Below, in pieces: positions 22,745 through 32,076 of a DNA stretch of 32,159 nt. The notes under the pieces are model-generated. The model made no database searches, had not been told where the DNA came from, and saw only the letters and a program-made list of their open reading frames with translations. Numbering within the stretch: position 1 is the stretch's first letter; each line of letters opens with the position of its first letter. The position numbers and the translations under genes were made by a program. This DNA is from a virus: positions 1 to 32,159 of IMG/VR virus record IMGVR_UViG_3300045971_000087; one strand, given 5' to 3'.

Positions 22745-24277
22745 TTATTTACCGACTGTACAGATATTCCACGAAGCATCAAATTTGGCATCTACTGTTG
22801 GACTAGACTCAGTATATGTCATTGCCCCTAGTTCTACTCTATATACGACGCCTGCAACTAAGTCAGCATCAAAAACAACATTAAAGTCAGTCCAATAGAA
22901 AGTACCGTCGCCGCCTGAACCACCACCAGTAATGGATACACTATTACCATGAAATAATAGTTCTGCCTGAACCGCAGTATAATCTTTTGGTTCACCAAAA
23001 GTAGATCCCCTCCCGCCACGAGCACCACTTGTATTTTGATCGAATAAGAAGTTTGCGATATATTTTCCAGTTATACCTGGGGTAATAGTCATTGCATGAA
23101 AAATTGTAACATTGCTTGGGTTAAACACTGTTTGATACGGAATTATCGCATCACGAATAACACCATTAGATAACGAGAACATACCACCAACACCTGTTAA
23201 CGTATCAGAAATGCTACTTGCTCCATTTGCTGAAATATTACCTGCGACTGGTTTAGGATCGTACTCAATCAATCCAGATGGGTCTGAGTACGGACTTACA
23301 CCAAAAGCATTCTTTGCACGGCACTTGATAAGGAAGTTCTTCTTATCCATATCAGCAACATCAACTGTGATTGATTCGTCAAGCACAAACACATTAGCAC
23401 TCGTTGGTGGAACCGCAGTTGTTAACATGTGGTAAGTACGATCGTCGTCATTGCTCACAGCTGGAGGTACATCCTCTGTAACCCAGTACTCTACTTCGTC
23501 AACTAGCCCACCTACAAGACTTGTAGTTGCAGTAATACGTGGCACGGTCGCATCCTCGTACTTAATGATATCTGGAATACGTGGTGCAGGTAAGATGCTT
23601 GTATCAAATAATCCATTACTACCAGTACGGACGTAACGGTTTAGATTAGACTCATCATAGACAGACGCATCGTAATCCAGAGCCATAATCTCCACATCAA
23701 TGCCACCGTCTTGATTATCTACTTCACGAACTGAGATTACACGGAACAGATCAGCAACAAAGCTATAGACTGTATTTGCCACATCAATGATATCACCTGC
23801 CTTAACGCCAATCTTGCTGTAGTCTGTCTTGAAAGAGATAACCTTATCAACACGCGATTGTTTTAACTCAATGAATCCAAGTAGTTGCGCTTGAACTGGG
23901 TCCGTAACTAGATCATAGGTTAGCGAAAGTTCATTGGGTGTCTCATTAGGGAACTGATCCGTACTTGGTACTTCAATCTGAACGAAATCAGTCTGTCCGT
24001 CTAAGTCCTCATGCATGAAGGTCGCCTTCATTGAGTTGTACAATGTATCAATACCCGTATTGCTAAGGTTGATTGGACCAATGATATTGCTGTCGTCAAA
24101 GGAATACTGTGACGTGCCAGCACGATTGATGATGACTGCCCACTTGCCTTGATGCACGTCATAGGTAATCCAGCAGCCACATGAGTTAGCCATCTTTGCC
24201 ATGTTATCCATGACCGTATTTTCTGTTAGTACGGTACCGTTAATCGTGTATCGTGCATCTGTATATGATGTTCCCAT
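22745..24277 (-). CDS. Tail hub/tip protein, C-terminal half of a gpJ-like protein
   Basis: A 510-residue protein whose first 250 residues read like the central part of gpJ-type tail-tip proteins: TDARYTINGTVLTENTVMDN, MANSCGCWITYD, GKWAVIINRAGTSQYSFDDS, IELKQSRVDKVISFKTDYS, GVKAGDIIDVANTVYSF. A fibronectin-like region (about 250-340) and a beta-rich C-terminus follow. The matching N-terminal half is encoded upstream at 26599-27426, with another gene in between. The start at 24277 has GGAG nine bases upstream and is separated from the preceding frame only by TAA-TAG. The hub closes the tail tube and triggers DNA release. Confidence 0.8.
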   Translation of the reverse strand: MGTSYTDARYTINGTVLTENTVMDNMAKMANSCGCWITYDVHQGKWAVIINRAGTSQYSFDDSNIIGPINLSNTGIDTLYNSMKATFMHEDLDGQTDFVQIEVPSTDQFPNETPNELSLTYDLVTDPVQAQLLGFIELKQSRVDKVISFKTDYSKIGVKAGDIIDVANTVYSFVADLFRVISVREVDNQDGGIDVEIMALDYDASVYDESNLNRYVRTGSNGLFDTSILPAPRIPDIIKYEDATVPRITATTSLVGGLVDEVEYWVTEDVPPAVSNDDDRTYHMLTTAVPPTSANVFVLDESITVDVADMDKKNFLIKCRAKNAFGVSPYSDPSGLIEYDPKPVAGNISANGASSISDTLTGVGGMFSLSNGVIRDAIIPYQTVFNPSNVTIFHAMTITPGITGKYIANFLFDQNTSGARGGRGSTFGEPKDYTAVQAELLFHGNSVSITGGGSGGDGTFYWTDFNVVFDADLVAGVVYRVELGAMTYTESSPTVDAKFDASWNICTVGK

Positions 24278-24280
24278 CTA

Positions 24281-26602
24281 TTAAACTCCAAATTTTATGT
24301 ATGCAAGCCCGTTACCACCATTACTTGCCAAGTGTGTACCATCAATCGCCCCTGCACCACCACCGCCCGTAGTCGCTGCGGTTAATGTTAGTGCTGGTGT
24401 ATTCCAATGAGCGCCGCCACCTATACCACCAGTACCTGCAGACGATCCTGATCCGTTAAACGAACCACCACCGCCACCTAGATAGGTAGTTGATCCAGTA
24501 ATTGTTGTTGCTAAACCATCACCACCATTAGCAAGTATTGGATTAGCACCTGCACCACCACCTCCACCACCACGTTGTGTTACACCTGCTGCGCCGGAAT
24601 GAGCAGTTGGTGCACCTGAATCACCACCATTACCGCCCGTATGGAATATACCACCGTCACCGTCATAACCTCGCATACCGCCTATTGATGTCACTGCAAA
24701 GCCTGTTGTGTTATCCCCGTAACCTGTACCTGAGTAACGATTTCCACCTCCACCAATGACAATTGAATACGAAGTTGGTGTTGTTACAGCAAATGGAGCA
24801 ACTGTTCGAACTCCACCTGCACCTCCACCACCGCCTGGGGCTACTGGAGTTCCTGCATAAGTTCCTCCTGACCCACCACCTGCAACTAATACGGCAGTAA
24901 GGTTGTTTGTTGGGGCGTAATTAAGCATCTCATAGGTAACATTATAGGTATATGTACCTGGAGCAGAATAAGCTGTTAAACCTACGCCTGCAATTGGCGT
25001 AGATCTAGCCGTTCCTGTATAGTTGATAACTGCTGTCTTAACTGGAGTGGCCCCGCCGTCTTTATACAAATCAACTTGGAATGTCTGGGCACCTACCTTA
25101 TCCTTAGTCGGGAAGAAGTAAGGGCGCATGTACTGACCTCCAGACTGAGTTGTTGACGTATTGTTCAAGAAGGCATTCATCGCAGCACGATTCATTAATG
25201 ATGAAGTCCATGTTGCTACTGGAGCATCTAGAGTTGCGAATGTTGCTGCTGTTGATGGCACTTTGCCAAACTTACCACAACTACCTAAAGCAGTAAACTT
25301 GATCTGATAATTTCCAGACCTCGTATCCAAAATCTGCATGAACGTATTGGCAAACACTAATTGGTCGTATGTATTGCTAGTGAAGTATCTTGTTGCTGTT
25401 GTATTTGATAGTTGAGTGTCTGTATTCGCAACTGACAAGACTTGTGTCTTAGACGTAAACATAGATTCTGGAGTAGTAACTGACCAGTTCAAACTTATAT
25501 CAGATACAGTATCGTTTCCTGGCTGAATGTAAACATTGGCCATCAATGCATTTACTGCTGCCTTATTACCAGTCAAAGTTAAGATCTTGGTAGTTGCATT
25601 CGACGTGTATGCTCCAGAACTTAATGTTGTAATTGTAGATGTTGCGTTTGCATTTGGGCCAACTGTAACTATATATGTACCTAATGCATTACCGTCGACG
25701 TTTGTCACTTGTGGGAAGTTCAATACTTGTTCAACAACGTTCTTATCGTATGTGTAAGCACCCGGAATAGTTAAGAATAAGGATGCGCTCTCACGTAATG
25801 TTTGAGTTTGATTTGTTACAAAGTTCCTTCTTGTTTGGTTAATCAATGAATACTGCAAATACGCAGACGTTGAATAGCCAGCAGCAGGTGTGTAAACTAA
25901 GTTACCTAAGTGAGAGTTGATTGCTGCAATATTACCACCAACTGTTAAACTGCTTCCGCTCCATATAGAATTACCAATACCAGTAGATGATAAAGAGCCG
26001 AACTCAGACAAGATGTTCGACGAAATGCTTAATGCATATAAATCTTCATCAAATGCTGTATTTCCCATGTTAGATACCGTAGGCGTGCCCACAATGGTAG
26101 ACGGCAAGTTCATTGTATAGTAACCAATTGACGGAGCGACCAGTTGCCTTAATGAATTGACTGTTACGTGGTGAGTCCAGATCTTCGTATTTGCGTCATT
26201 ATTGTAAGCAAAGTTAGAGGTGAAGTCGTATATGCCAGGAGTATAAGCAGGCAATGTAACGACTGGGTGTTGTACTAACTGCCAATCACCACCTGAGCGG
26301 ATGTTGTGCAAAGTAGTTGCTGATCCATTTGACGAGACATACATCGCAGGAGTAGTCACTGGCCATGCTACTGATGATCCAGTTACCGCGGCCGTGTTAA
26401 CAGTTAATGTTGGGAATGTAGTCTGGCTGTACATCCTATCCACTGCGATTGGTGAACTCATAGTGAATTGCTGTCCTTCGTAGACAGATATCGAGTAATC
26501 CTCTACTGTCGCATCGGTGAACGTTAGAGTTGGTGGGCGATCGTCCTGGAAAGAGATACCTCCCACAAGACTCCAATTGTTGAGATCTGTTAAACTGTTC
26601 AT
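24281..26602 (-). CDS. Large glycine-rich adhesin lying between two halves of the tail hub
   Basis: A 773-residue protein. Residues about 15-560 are Ser/Thr/Asn-rich beta domains, including a repeated-looking module (FPQVTNVDGNALGTYIVTV, KILTLTGNKAAVNALMANVY) like cadherin- or Ig-type phage adhesin domains. From about residue 571 a classic glycine-rich domain follows (AVLVAGGGSGGTY, GGGGGAGGVRTV, YSIVIGGGGN), the kind that forms polyglycine-helix receptor tips. It starts in an ATGA overlap with the upstream hub half. It ends with TAA-TAG directly before the second hub half and in the same frame as it. It probably sits at the tail tip as a receptor-binding subunit. Confidence 0.8.
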   Translation of the reverse strand: MNSLTDLNNWSLVGGISFQDDRPPTLTFTDATVEDYSISVYEGQQFTMSSPIAVDRMYSQTTFPTLTVNTAAVTGSSVAWPVTTPAMYVSSNGSATTLHNIRSGGDWQLVQHPVVTLPAYTPGIYDFTSNFAYNNDANTKIWTHHVTVNSLRQLVAPSIGYYTMNLPSTIVGTPTVSNMGNTAFDEDLYALSISSNILSEFGSLSSTGIGNSIWSGSSLTVGGNIAAINSHLGNLVYTPAAGYSTSAYLQYSLINQTRRNFVTNQTQTLRESASLFLTIPGAYTYDKNVVEQVLNFPQVTNVDGNALGTYIVTVGPNANATSTITTLSSGAYTSNATTKILTLTGNKAAVNALMANVYIQPGNDTVSDISLNWSVTTPESMFTSKTQVLSVANTDTQLSNTTATRYFTSNTYDQLVFANTFMQILDTRSGNYQIKFTALGSCGKFGKVPSTAATFATLDAPVATWTSSLMNRAAMNAFLNNTSTTQSGGQYMRPYFFPTKDKVGAQTFQVDLYKDGGATPVKTAVINYTGTARSTPIAGVGLTAYSAPGTYTYNVTYEMLNYAPTNNLTAVLVAGGGSGGTYAGTPVAPGGGGGAGGVRTVAPFAVTTPTSYSIVIGGGGNRYSGTGYGDNTTGFAVTSIGGMRGYDGDGGIFHTGGNGGDSGAPTAHSGAAGVTQRGGGGGGAGANPILANGGDGLATTITGSTTYLGGGGGSFNGSGSSAGTGGIGGGAHWNTPALTLTAATTGGGGAGAIDGTHLASNGGNGLAYIKFGV

Positions 26603-27426
26603 GATACTAATATGTCCTCTATTGGAATGCCTGCACCATAGCGTGTGTTCGTCATGTAATCACAAAGTACATCACCTGGTTGATTCAATGAGTTAGTGAT
26701 TGTGAAATTCATGTTAGGCAAGTCCGTCAATCCTTTTTCTTTGTTGTATGTTACTTCAACGACAGCAAACACCAAATCAGTCATTGCTTTTGCTGACGTC
26801 CATGTTGGTACGTTATCGTATGCATTGCTTGGAGTGATTGTAAATCCCTCAGGAGCGATCTGATATGTACTTGCTGATCCACCAGCATAGCACCTAATCT
26901 TAATCATATCTTTAACCATACGGTTCAAATTACCGTCGCGGTCTGTGATATAGTTCGCAGTCACACCGTCTGCTTGAAATACAACACGGCTACCTGCCCA
27001 GCGCATTGAGTTGAAGTGGTAATGACTTGGTGTAAGGAAGTTGGAACTCATCAAGTTACCCGTTACCTCAGAGATAGCGAGTACATAGGTCATCTTCTTG
27101 TTGTCCTCGCTCTGTACTGCCTCAATGATTGTACCAGCGCATGTTGCACGACCGTAGATTACGGGAATACGGTTGTCTTGATTTGGTGGAATCTGGATCG
27201 TCACACCTGGATCAGCTGCTGGCGCCGTAGTTGTATTTGAACCGCTATTCGTTGGAGTTAAACTCGACGTTGGTGGAGTAGAAGTAGTTGTAGTCGCCTG
27301 GTCAGAACGGATTGATTCCTGCACCTTATACAGTGCATAACCCGTTACCGCAGTTGATGCAATAGAGGAGATCAACGGATTCTCGTTGAACCAGTTCCCT
27401 ATATCTTGAAATAAATTATCGCTCAT
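26599..27426 (-). CDS. Tail hub/tip protein, N-terminal half of a gpJ-like protein
   Basis: A 275-residue protein. After an N-terminal helix with a hydrophobic stretch (NPLISSIASTAVTGYALYKV) and a Ser/Thr/Pro linker comes VTIQIPPNQDNRIPVIYGRA, the usual opening of the gpJ-type hub domain. SHYHFNSMRWAGSRVVFQ follows, and the protein ends TNTRYGAGIPIEDILVS. In related phages the RYGxGIP segment is soon followed by the ARYTxNG region, which here begins a separate protein (24277). The gene therefore covers only the first hub domain. The pieces presumably assemble non-covalently. Confidence 0.8.
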   Translation of the reverse strand: MSDNLFQDIGNWFNENPLISSIASTAVTGYALYKVQESIRSDQATTTTSTPPTSSLTPTNSGSNTTTAPAADPGVTIQIPPNQDNRIPVIYGRATCAGTIIEAVQSEDNKKMTYVLAISEVTGNLMSSNFLTPSHYHFNSMRWAGSRVVFQADGVTANYITDRDGNLNRMVKDMIKIRCYAGGSASTYQIAPEGFTITPSNAYDNVPTWTSAKAMTDLVFAVVEVTYNKEKGLTDLPNMNFTITNSLNQPGDVLCDYMTNTRYGAGIPIEDILVS

Positions 27427-27436
27427 CTCTTAACCT

Positions 27437-28006
27437 TTATCTTGCACCAAAGTTCATCTTGGCGCCTGCTAAACTTGGTACTCTATCCATGGAAGTATCA
27501 CTTGGATAGAACTTCTTTTGATCTAACGGGTTAGTTCTACGGCCCGCTTTCTTGTATTGCATCAGTCCCACCATGCTCTTACACATGAATGAGATTGTAG
27601 TTGTGGAATCTAATCCACCCCAGGTCTCTGCAACACTAAAGTTATTTATAATGCCGTAGAAACGCCCGACTGGGTTCCCAGGAATAGCAAGGATTGTATC
27701 TGTAGTTGTCTCCATAATGACACGACGAACAGAGATCTTAGATCCTTTAACCTTGTTATTCATCACCATGCTGATATTTGCAGTTGGGATGCCTGAGATA
27801 GTGATTGTTACTTCAGAGTTCAATGCCTTCAAGTCTGATGTTGCTTCAGATACAGATAGCAATGATCCAAGACTGGTGTAAGAGCCATCATCTAAGTTGA
27901 TGCTCTTTGTATAATCAGTGAATAGCATTGTACCGTAGTCAGGCACGACGATCTTGCAGCAAAGAGCAGTCTTGATATCGCGGTATGTAGTTAGATCAAT
28001 AGTCAT
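27437..28006 (-). CDS. Minor tail protein (tail-tip, gpL-like position)
   Basis: A 189-residue protein between the distal tail protein and the hub. It is beta-rich, with SEVTITISGIPTANISMVMN and KGSKISVRRVIMETTTDTIL followed by GRFYGIINNFSVAETWGG. This looks like the tail-tip family in which a jelly-roll-like protein reports on surface features of the tube end, as in DUF2163-related proteins. Later Cys and Lys-rich segments (FMCKSMVGLMQYKKAGRRTN) could hold a cofactor, but no complete Cys cluster is seen. It overlaps the previous stop by one base (TAATG). Confidence 0.65.
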   Translation of the reverse strand: MTIDLTTYRDIKTALCCKIVVPDYGTMLFTDYTKSINLDDGSYTSLGSLLSVSEATSDLKALNSEVTITISGIPTANISMVMNNKVKGSKISVRRVIMETTTDTILAIPGNPVGRFYGIINNFSVAETWGGLDSTTTISFMCKSMVGLMQYKKAGRRTNPLDQKKFYPSDTSMDRVPSLAGAKMNFGAR

Positions 28007-28404
28007 TATGCAACATACTCTGTAAACTCAAATGGTCCTGACCAGTTCACTTGCTTGCTACCTGTTAATGTCCATTGTGGCATTGATGTACAAATGAGTG
28101 AGTACGTGTTGCCGTAGAAACCGCCTTGTGCTGTGTTGCCGATCCATGCATGACCTGGGTCGTTGATTGTAACTGAGCCAATAGTAAAGCGATCTGATGT
28201 ATCAAGTAATACAACATTGGCACTCACTTCCTGCCATGGCATACCGTTTGGTAGAGTTACTGTGAACTTCTTTGGTTGAGCACCACGTGATACAGAACGT
28301 ACCACACCTGATCTAGTTGTTGATTGTGCAACTACATGGCGCCTATTGAGGCTCATCTCTTGTGCAAAGTCGAATACGAATTGAAAACCTGTTGTATCAG
28401 CCAT
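28006..28404 (-). CDS. Distal/minor tail protein (gpM-like position)
   Basis: A 132-residue beta-rich protein immediately after the tape measure. Segments RHVVAQSTTRSGVVRSVSRG, KKFTVTLPNGMPWQEVSANV and PQWTLTGSKQVNWSGPFEFT suggest a small sandwich fold like those that cap the tail tube below the tape measure. It shares TAATG overlaps at both ends with the tape measure and the next tail gene, so stoichiometry is probably coupled. Function is assigned mainly by synteny. Confidence 0.65.
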   Translation of the reverse strand: MADTTGFQFVFDFAQEMSLNRRHVVAQSTTRSGVVRSVSRGAQPKKFTVTLPNGMPWQEVSANVVLLDTSDRFTIGSVTINDPGHAWIGNTAQGGFYGNTYSLICTSMPQWTLTGSKQVNWSGPFEFTEYVA

Positions 28405-31400
28405 TATCTTGCTCCTGGAATGCCCTTGTTACCTTGCATTACTAATGCTGATAGGAACGATGGGTCTTTTGCTAACATCTGTTTGAACGACAATGCATCG
28501 TTAGCGTAAATTGTAATCTGTGTTGATCCGCCTAACTTGTCCAGCGGGGTTACTGTTGCTGGGCCAGAGATCAATTCGGCACCCTTCTCACCAGCAATAC
28601 CATATTTACCTGCTGGGATTAGGCCGCCCTTTGCATAGTAACCAACAAACTCTTCTCCGTACGATAAAGTGTCTTGAGACCCCACGTCGTAACTTGAACC
28701 GTAGTTGTCGTATGATCCAGTAGTGTAACCTGAGTAGTCACCACCACCTGCGTATGGATCAGAATACGAACTGGAGGTATCTTTTGAGCCACCACCTGAG
28801 AATAGGTTACCAATGCCTTTAATTAGATCGCCTAAACCACCTGAACTTGAACCACCAGAACTGCCCCCTGACGAGCGAGCTTGGCCACCACCTGCACTCC
28901 CTGATCCGCCTCCTCCGCCAAGTAATCCGCCTAATGCACCAATCTGCCCACCCATATCACCCATAATTTGTGTAAAGATTTTCTGGATACCCCAGCGAAG
29001 TAATGTCTCAAGCATGTCACTTAGTAAGTTCTTCCATTCAAACTTACCCGTCTTGGCTAGTCCAACAATGGCATCTTCCATGCCCTTTGTGCCCTTAGTG
29101 AACAACTCATTTGCTTTACCCGCTGAGTCACCTGCTGCTTGAGCATATTCGTTAAGTGCCTTATTCCAGCCAGTCTTAAATTCATGTGATTGGTTGATAA
29201 CTTTACCAGTCGTAGTGTAAATCTCACCGTATGATACGGCGATCTTATCGTTGATAGTAGCAATCTCTTGTGATGTTGCTTTGCGTCCTGCTGCTGCCTC
29301 AAATGCTTTGATAGCAGCATCTTTCTCTGCTTGTGCCATCCACTGAATATCATTCATGCGCTTCTGATCTGAGTTCATAGTCATCTGTTGTGACTCTTTA
29401 TTCAGATCCTTAATCATATTGGATGACTTCTCTTGAATACCTAGCAATTGGTTCTGCAATTCAATTGCACCCTTACGTTCGTATTCCAAGTCTTTCAACT
29501 TAGTAGCGCCAGCAACTAGATCATCAATCTTAGTCATCTGATCGTTGTATGCAGAAATCTCTGCAATAATGGCAGCACGTTTGTTGTCGCTTAACTTTGT
29601 ATCTTTTAGTTGATCCTCTAGTTTAGCAACTTCAAGTGCAATTTTTGCTTTATCTTGATTGGCTTTGTTTATTGCATCAATGTTGTTTAAGTAAGTGTCT
29701 AAGTAACGCTTTGCTGCATTGGTTTGCTGGTCATTGGCACCAATCATGATCTTTGCCGCTGCTAATTCATTAGTAGCACGTTGTATAGATGCAGTTTGCT
29801 GATCTTGCATTGATTGAGTCAACTGTCTAATAGATGCAGTTTGCGCATTGATACCTTTAACTGCTTCTGAGTTAGCAAACTTCTGTTGTTCTTCAGTTAA
29901 CTTTTTCTGTTTCTCTTCAGCATCTTTGATCGCATCAGCGTAACTACCTGTTGCTTTGGCTGAATCATCTGTTGCACCTTTTACTCCAAAGAAACTCTTT
30001 GTTGCTTCAACACCCCATGCAATTGTTTTAGATAAGAAGTTGTCTGAAGCAGCCGCAACTACATCAGTACCATCCTTCCATGCAATAAGAGCCTTACCAA
30101 CTATTTGAATAGCACCAACTACACCAGCGACAACTAATGCTATTGCAGTAAAGCGCAACATCATAGCGCCCATTGCTACCGCCGCTGCGCCTACTGAAGT
30201 TGCGTATGCCCTCCAACCAACTGCGCCTACTGCTGCACCTGCTCCAGATGCTGCACCTGCTGCCCCGGCACCTGTTGCTGATGCGCCTACTGCTGTTGAC
30301 GATGTAGCCAGCGCATAGTTCTCAACTCCGGCAAGTTTTGTTGCTGTAGCATATTTTGCTGCTTCTGATGCTGCTGCTGCTTTGGCGGAGGTCATATTTC
30401 TAAGAGCCATTTCAGCATTTTTAATCTGACCTGCCGATGCTGCTGTGGCTGCTGCTTCTTCATAAGCCGCTGCTTTATTCAATGCCCCGTCCATGGCAAT
30501 CTTTGCTGACTGAGCAGAACGTGCTGCTGAGTTGCGCAAGATAGCCGCTGCATTAGCATCCATGGCTACTGAGTCTAAGTTAGTGGCTGTGGTCGCGCCT
30601 CCAAATGCTGTGGCAACACCACTTACAATCTCAGACAAGAACTTAAATCCAGATAGAACTGAGTTACCTACAATACCAACCAATGCGATACCTAAGCCAA
30701 CTGCTAACACCTTGGCAATGTTAAACTGATCGTTAACTCCGCTGAATGCAGATACAAAGTTAAGGATTGGAGTAAGCATTGATAAGAACTCGTTCTTGAC
30801 AAGTCCCATCTGCATTTCAAGTTGTTGTGTGACCGCGGCCGCTGCCTTCTGTGATTCCTTATACTTCTCAAATGATCCGTATAGTTGGTCAATGGATTTA
30901 ACAAAGGACCCTGGGTCCATACCTTTGAATCCCTTACCAAGTAAATCAATGCCTGCTGCTGTCCGCTCTGCTGGATCTTGTATCTCAGATAGTGATTTTG
31001 CTACCTTATAGAACAACTCATCTGGTGCAAGCGTCTTGATATCACCAGCACTGATCTTTAACTTCTCAAAGGACCCTTGTAACTTATCGTCGCCTTCAAT
31101 TGCTGATTGAGTGTTTTGCTCTAACTTGGTCATCATTGCGCCAAGCTTTTCTAAGTCGCTACCTGCTTGTCCAGCGGCCATACCCATCTCTTGTAAGCGA
31201 GCCGTATCTACACCCAATGATGCAGCCATATCGTCTAATGCATCTGCAGACTTGAGCATGTTAGTAATTAAAGCACCCATACCAATGGATGCAATCATAG
31301 TACCTAGTCCTGAGAACTTGCTACTTAGACCTTCAAGTGATGTGGATAAGTTGGCTACTCCGCCTTTTGCTGAGTTAAATGCCGTATTGGAAGTGGTTCC

Positions 31401-31490
31401 AAATAGTTTTGCTGCTGTTTCAGCAGTCTTTAGTTTATTGGTGTATTGACTGTCGTCTAACGAGAGGGTGACGCTTACATCGGATGCCAT
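28404..31490 (-). CDS. Tape measure protein
   Basis: 1,028 residues. The N-terminus (VTLSLDDSQYTNKLKTAETA) is a common tape-measure opening. Ala-rich helical regions with two hydrophobic segments (about 267-287 and 440-467) and a long coiled coil (about 520-720) follow. Near the C-terminus come a Gly/Ser-rich linker (about 863-903) and the recurrent motif GGLIPAGKYGIAGEKGAELI. It sets tail length and probably helps form the DNA channel through the host envelope. By the usual proportion of about 0.15 nm per residue the tail would be roughly 150 nm. No lytic transglycosylase or peptidase domain is evident. The start has AAAGGAAA upstream. Confidence 0.92.
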   Translation of the reverse strand: MASDVSVTLSLDDSQYTNKLKTAETAAKLFGTTSNTAFNSAKGGVANLSTSLEGLSSKFSGLGTMIASIGMGALITNMLKSADALDDMAASLGVDTARLQEMGMAAGQAGSDLEKLGAMMTKLEQNTQSAIEGDDKLQGSFEKLKISAGDIKTLAPDELFYKVAKSLSEIQDPAERTAAGIDLLGKGFKGMDPGSFVKSIDQLYGSFEKYKESQKAAAAVTQQLEMQMGLVKNEFLSMLTPILNFVSAFSGVNDQFNIAKVLAVGLGIALVGIVGNSVLSGFKFLSEIVSGVATAFGGATTATNLDSVAMDANAAAILRNSAARSAQSAKIAMDGALNKAAAYEEAAATAASAGQIKNAEMALRNMTSAKAAAASEAAKYATATKLAGVENYALATSSTAVGASATGAGAAGAASGAGAAVGAVGWRAYATSVGAAAVAMGAMMLRFTAIALVVAGVVGAIQIVGKALIAWKDGTDVVAAASDNFLSKTIAWGVEATKSFFGVKGATDDSAKATGSYADAIKDAEEKQKKLTEEQQKFANSEAVKGINAQTASIRQLTQSMQDQQTASIQRATNELAAAKIMIGANDQQTNAAKRYLDTYLNNIDAINKANQDKAKIALEVAKLEDQLKDTKLSDNKRAAIIAEISAYNDQMTKIDDLVAGATKLKDLEYERKGAIELQNQLLGIQEKSSNMIKDLNKESQQMTMNSDQKRMNDIQWMAQAEKDAAIKAFEAAAGRKATSQEIATINDKIAVSYGEIYTTTGKVINQSHEFKTGWNKALNEYAQAAGDSAGKANELFTKGTKGMEDAIVGLAKTGKFEWKNLLSDMLETLLRWGIQKIFTQIMGDMGGQIGALGGLLGGGGGSGSAGGGQARSSGGSSGGSSSGGLGDLIKGIGNLFSGGGSKDTSSSYSDPYAGGGDYSGYTTGSYDNYGSSYDVGSQDTLSYGEEFVGYYAKGGLIPAGKYGIAGEKGAELISGPATVTPLDKLGGSTQITIYANDALSFKQMLAKDPSFLSALVMQGNKGIPGAR

Positions 31491-31492
31491 AT

Positions 31493-31813
31493 CTATTTTC
31501 CTTTTTTCTGTGCGGAGGCATGAATCAACTTATCCATTTCCTGCTTAGTGGGTGTGACCATACCCTTAGGTGCTTGGACTGATCCTTGCATCTTCTTTCC
31601 TACCTTTTTACGACCTTCGTTTAAGACTTCAGCATACGGATAATCTGCTTCAATAACGCCGTTGATTAACTTCGTATTGCGTCTTGCATTACCTTTGTTT
31701 ATTGGTGTATTCTTAATGAACAAAGGTAATACTTGTTTCATGACATCAACTTTAACGCCGGCAAGAGCAGCGAGTTTCTTCTTCAGTCCGTCGTCGTTAA
31801 AGTTGTTAGCCAT
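31493..31813 (-). CDS. HK97-gp10-like minor virion protein
   Basis: A 106-residue basic protein. ALAGVKVDVMKQVLPLFIKN, then NTPINKGNARRNTKLINGVI and ADYPYAEVLNEGRKKV, matches the pattern of the HK97-gp10 family (helix, TPxxxGNARR-type turn, strand, YAxxxExG). These proteins act in head-tail joining or tail completion. Its place here, between chaperone and tape measure rather than among the connector genes, is less usual. The start overlaps the chaperone-extension stop by one base. The C-terminus is Lys-rich. Confidence 0.75.
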   Translation of the reverse strand: MANNFNDDGLKKKLAALAGVKVDVMKQVLPLFIKNTPINKGNARRNTKLINGVIEADYPYAEVLNEGRKKVGKKMQGSVQAPKGMVTPTKQEMDKLIHASAQKKGK

Positions 31814-32076
31814 TATTTTGTTCTCTTCTTACTATTTACTATCGCCCAAAGTTGTTCCTCTGACAGGTTAGACGATTTGTTCGCATACTTGTCTGGATTC
31901 CTTTGTCTATCATAGTATTCAAGTGCTCTAGTAAGAATAAAGACATCAAGAGTGTTTGCGTTGCGTAATGCTTGACTGGGTAAGCAGTGATATCTCTCGC
32001 TCATCCTATCAAGCATCAACACCATGTTTAACTCCGGGTTGCCTTCAATGAAGTCACTGTTGGAACTCGTTGTGAC
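31813..32076 (-). CDS. Tail assembly chaperone long-form extension (gpT-like, -1 frame)
   Basis: The 87-codon -1 extension of the chaperone. It begins at the base after GGGAAA (reading VTTSSNSDFIEGNPELN), enters the segment starting MVLMLDRMSERYHCLP at 32025, and ends with TAA at 31813-31815. No stop occurs on the way. The product fused to the first 99 residues of the short form would be 186 residues. In lambda the T part binds the tape measure while the G part recruits tube subunits. An internal ATG at 32025 lacks a good SD, so expression by frameshifting is the better explanation. It spans the contig junction on the circular map. Confidence 0.8.
   Translation of the reverse strand, partial: VTTSSNSDFIEGNPELNMVLMLDRMSERYHCLPSQALRNANTLDVFILTRALEYYDRQRNPDKYANKSSNLSEEQLWAIVNSKKRTK

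Noticed and set aside
24281-26602. Intein or group I intron splitting the hub gene
   Set aside because: No intein splice motifs, no homing endonuclease and no intron core are visible; the middle ORF has its own start and stops and is adhesin-like.
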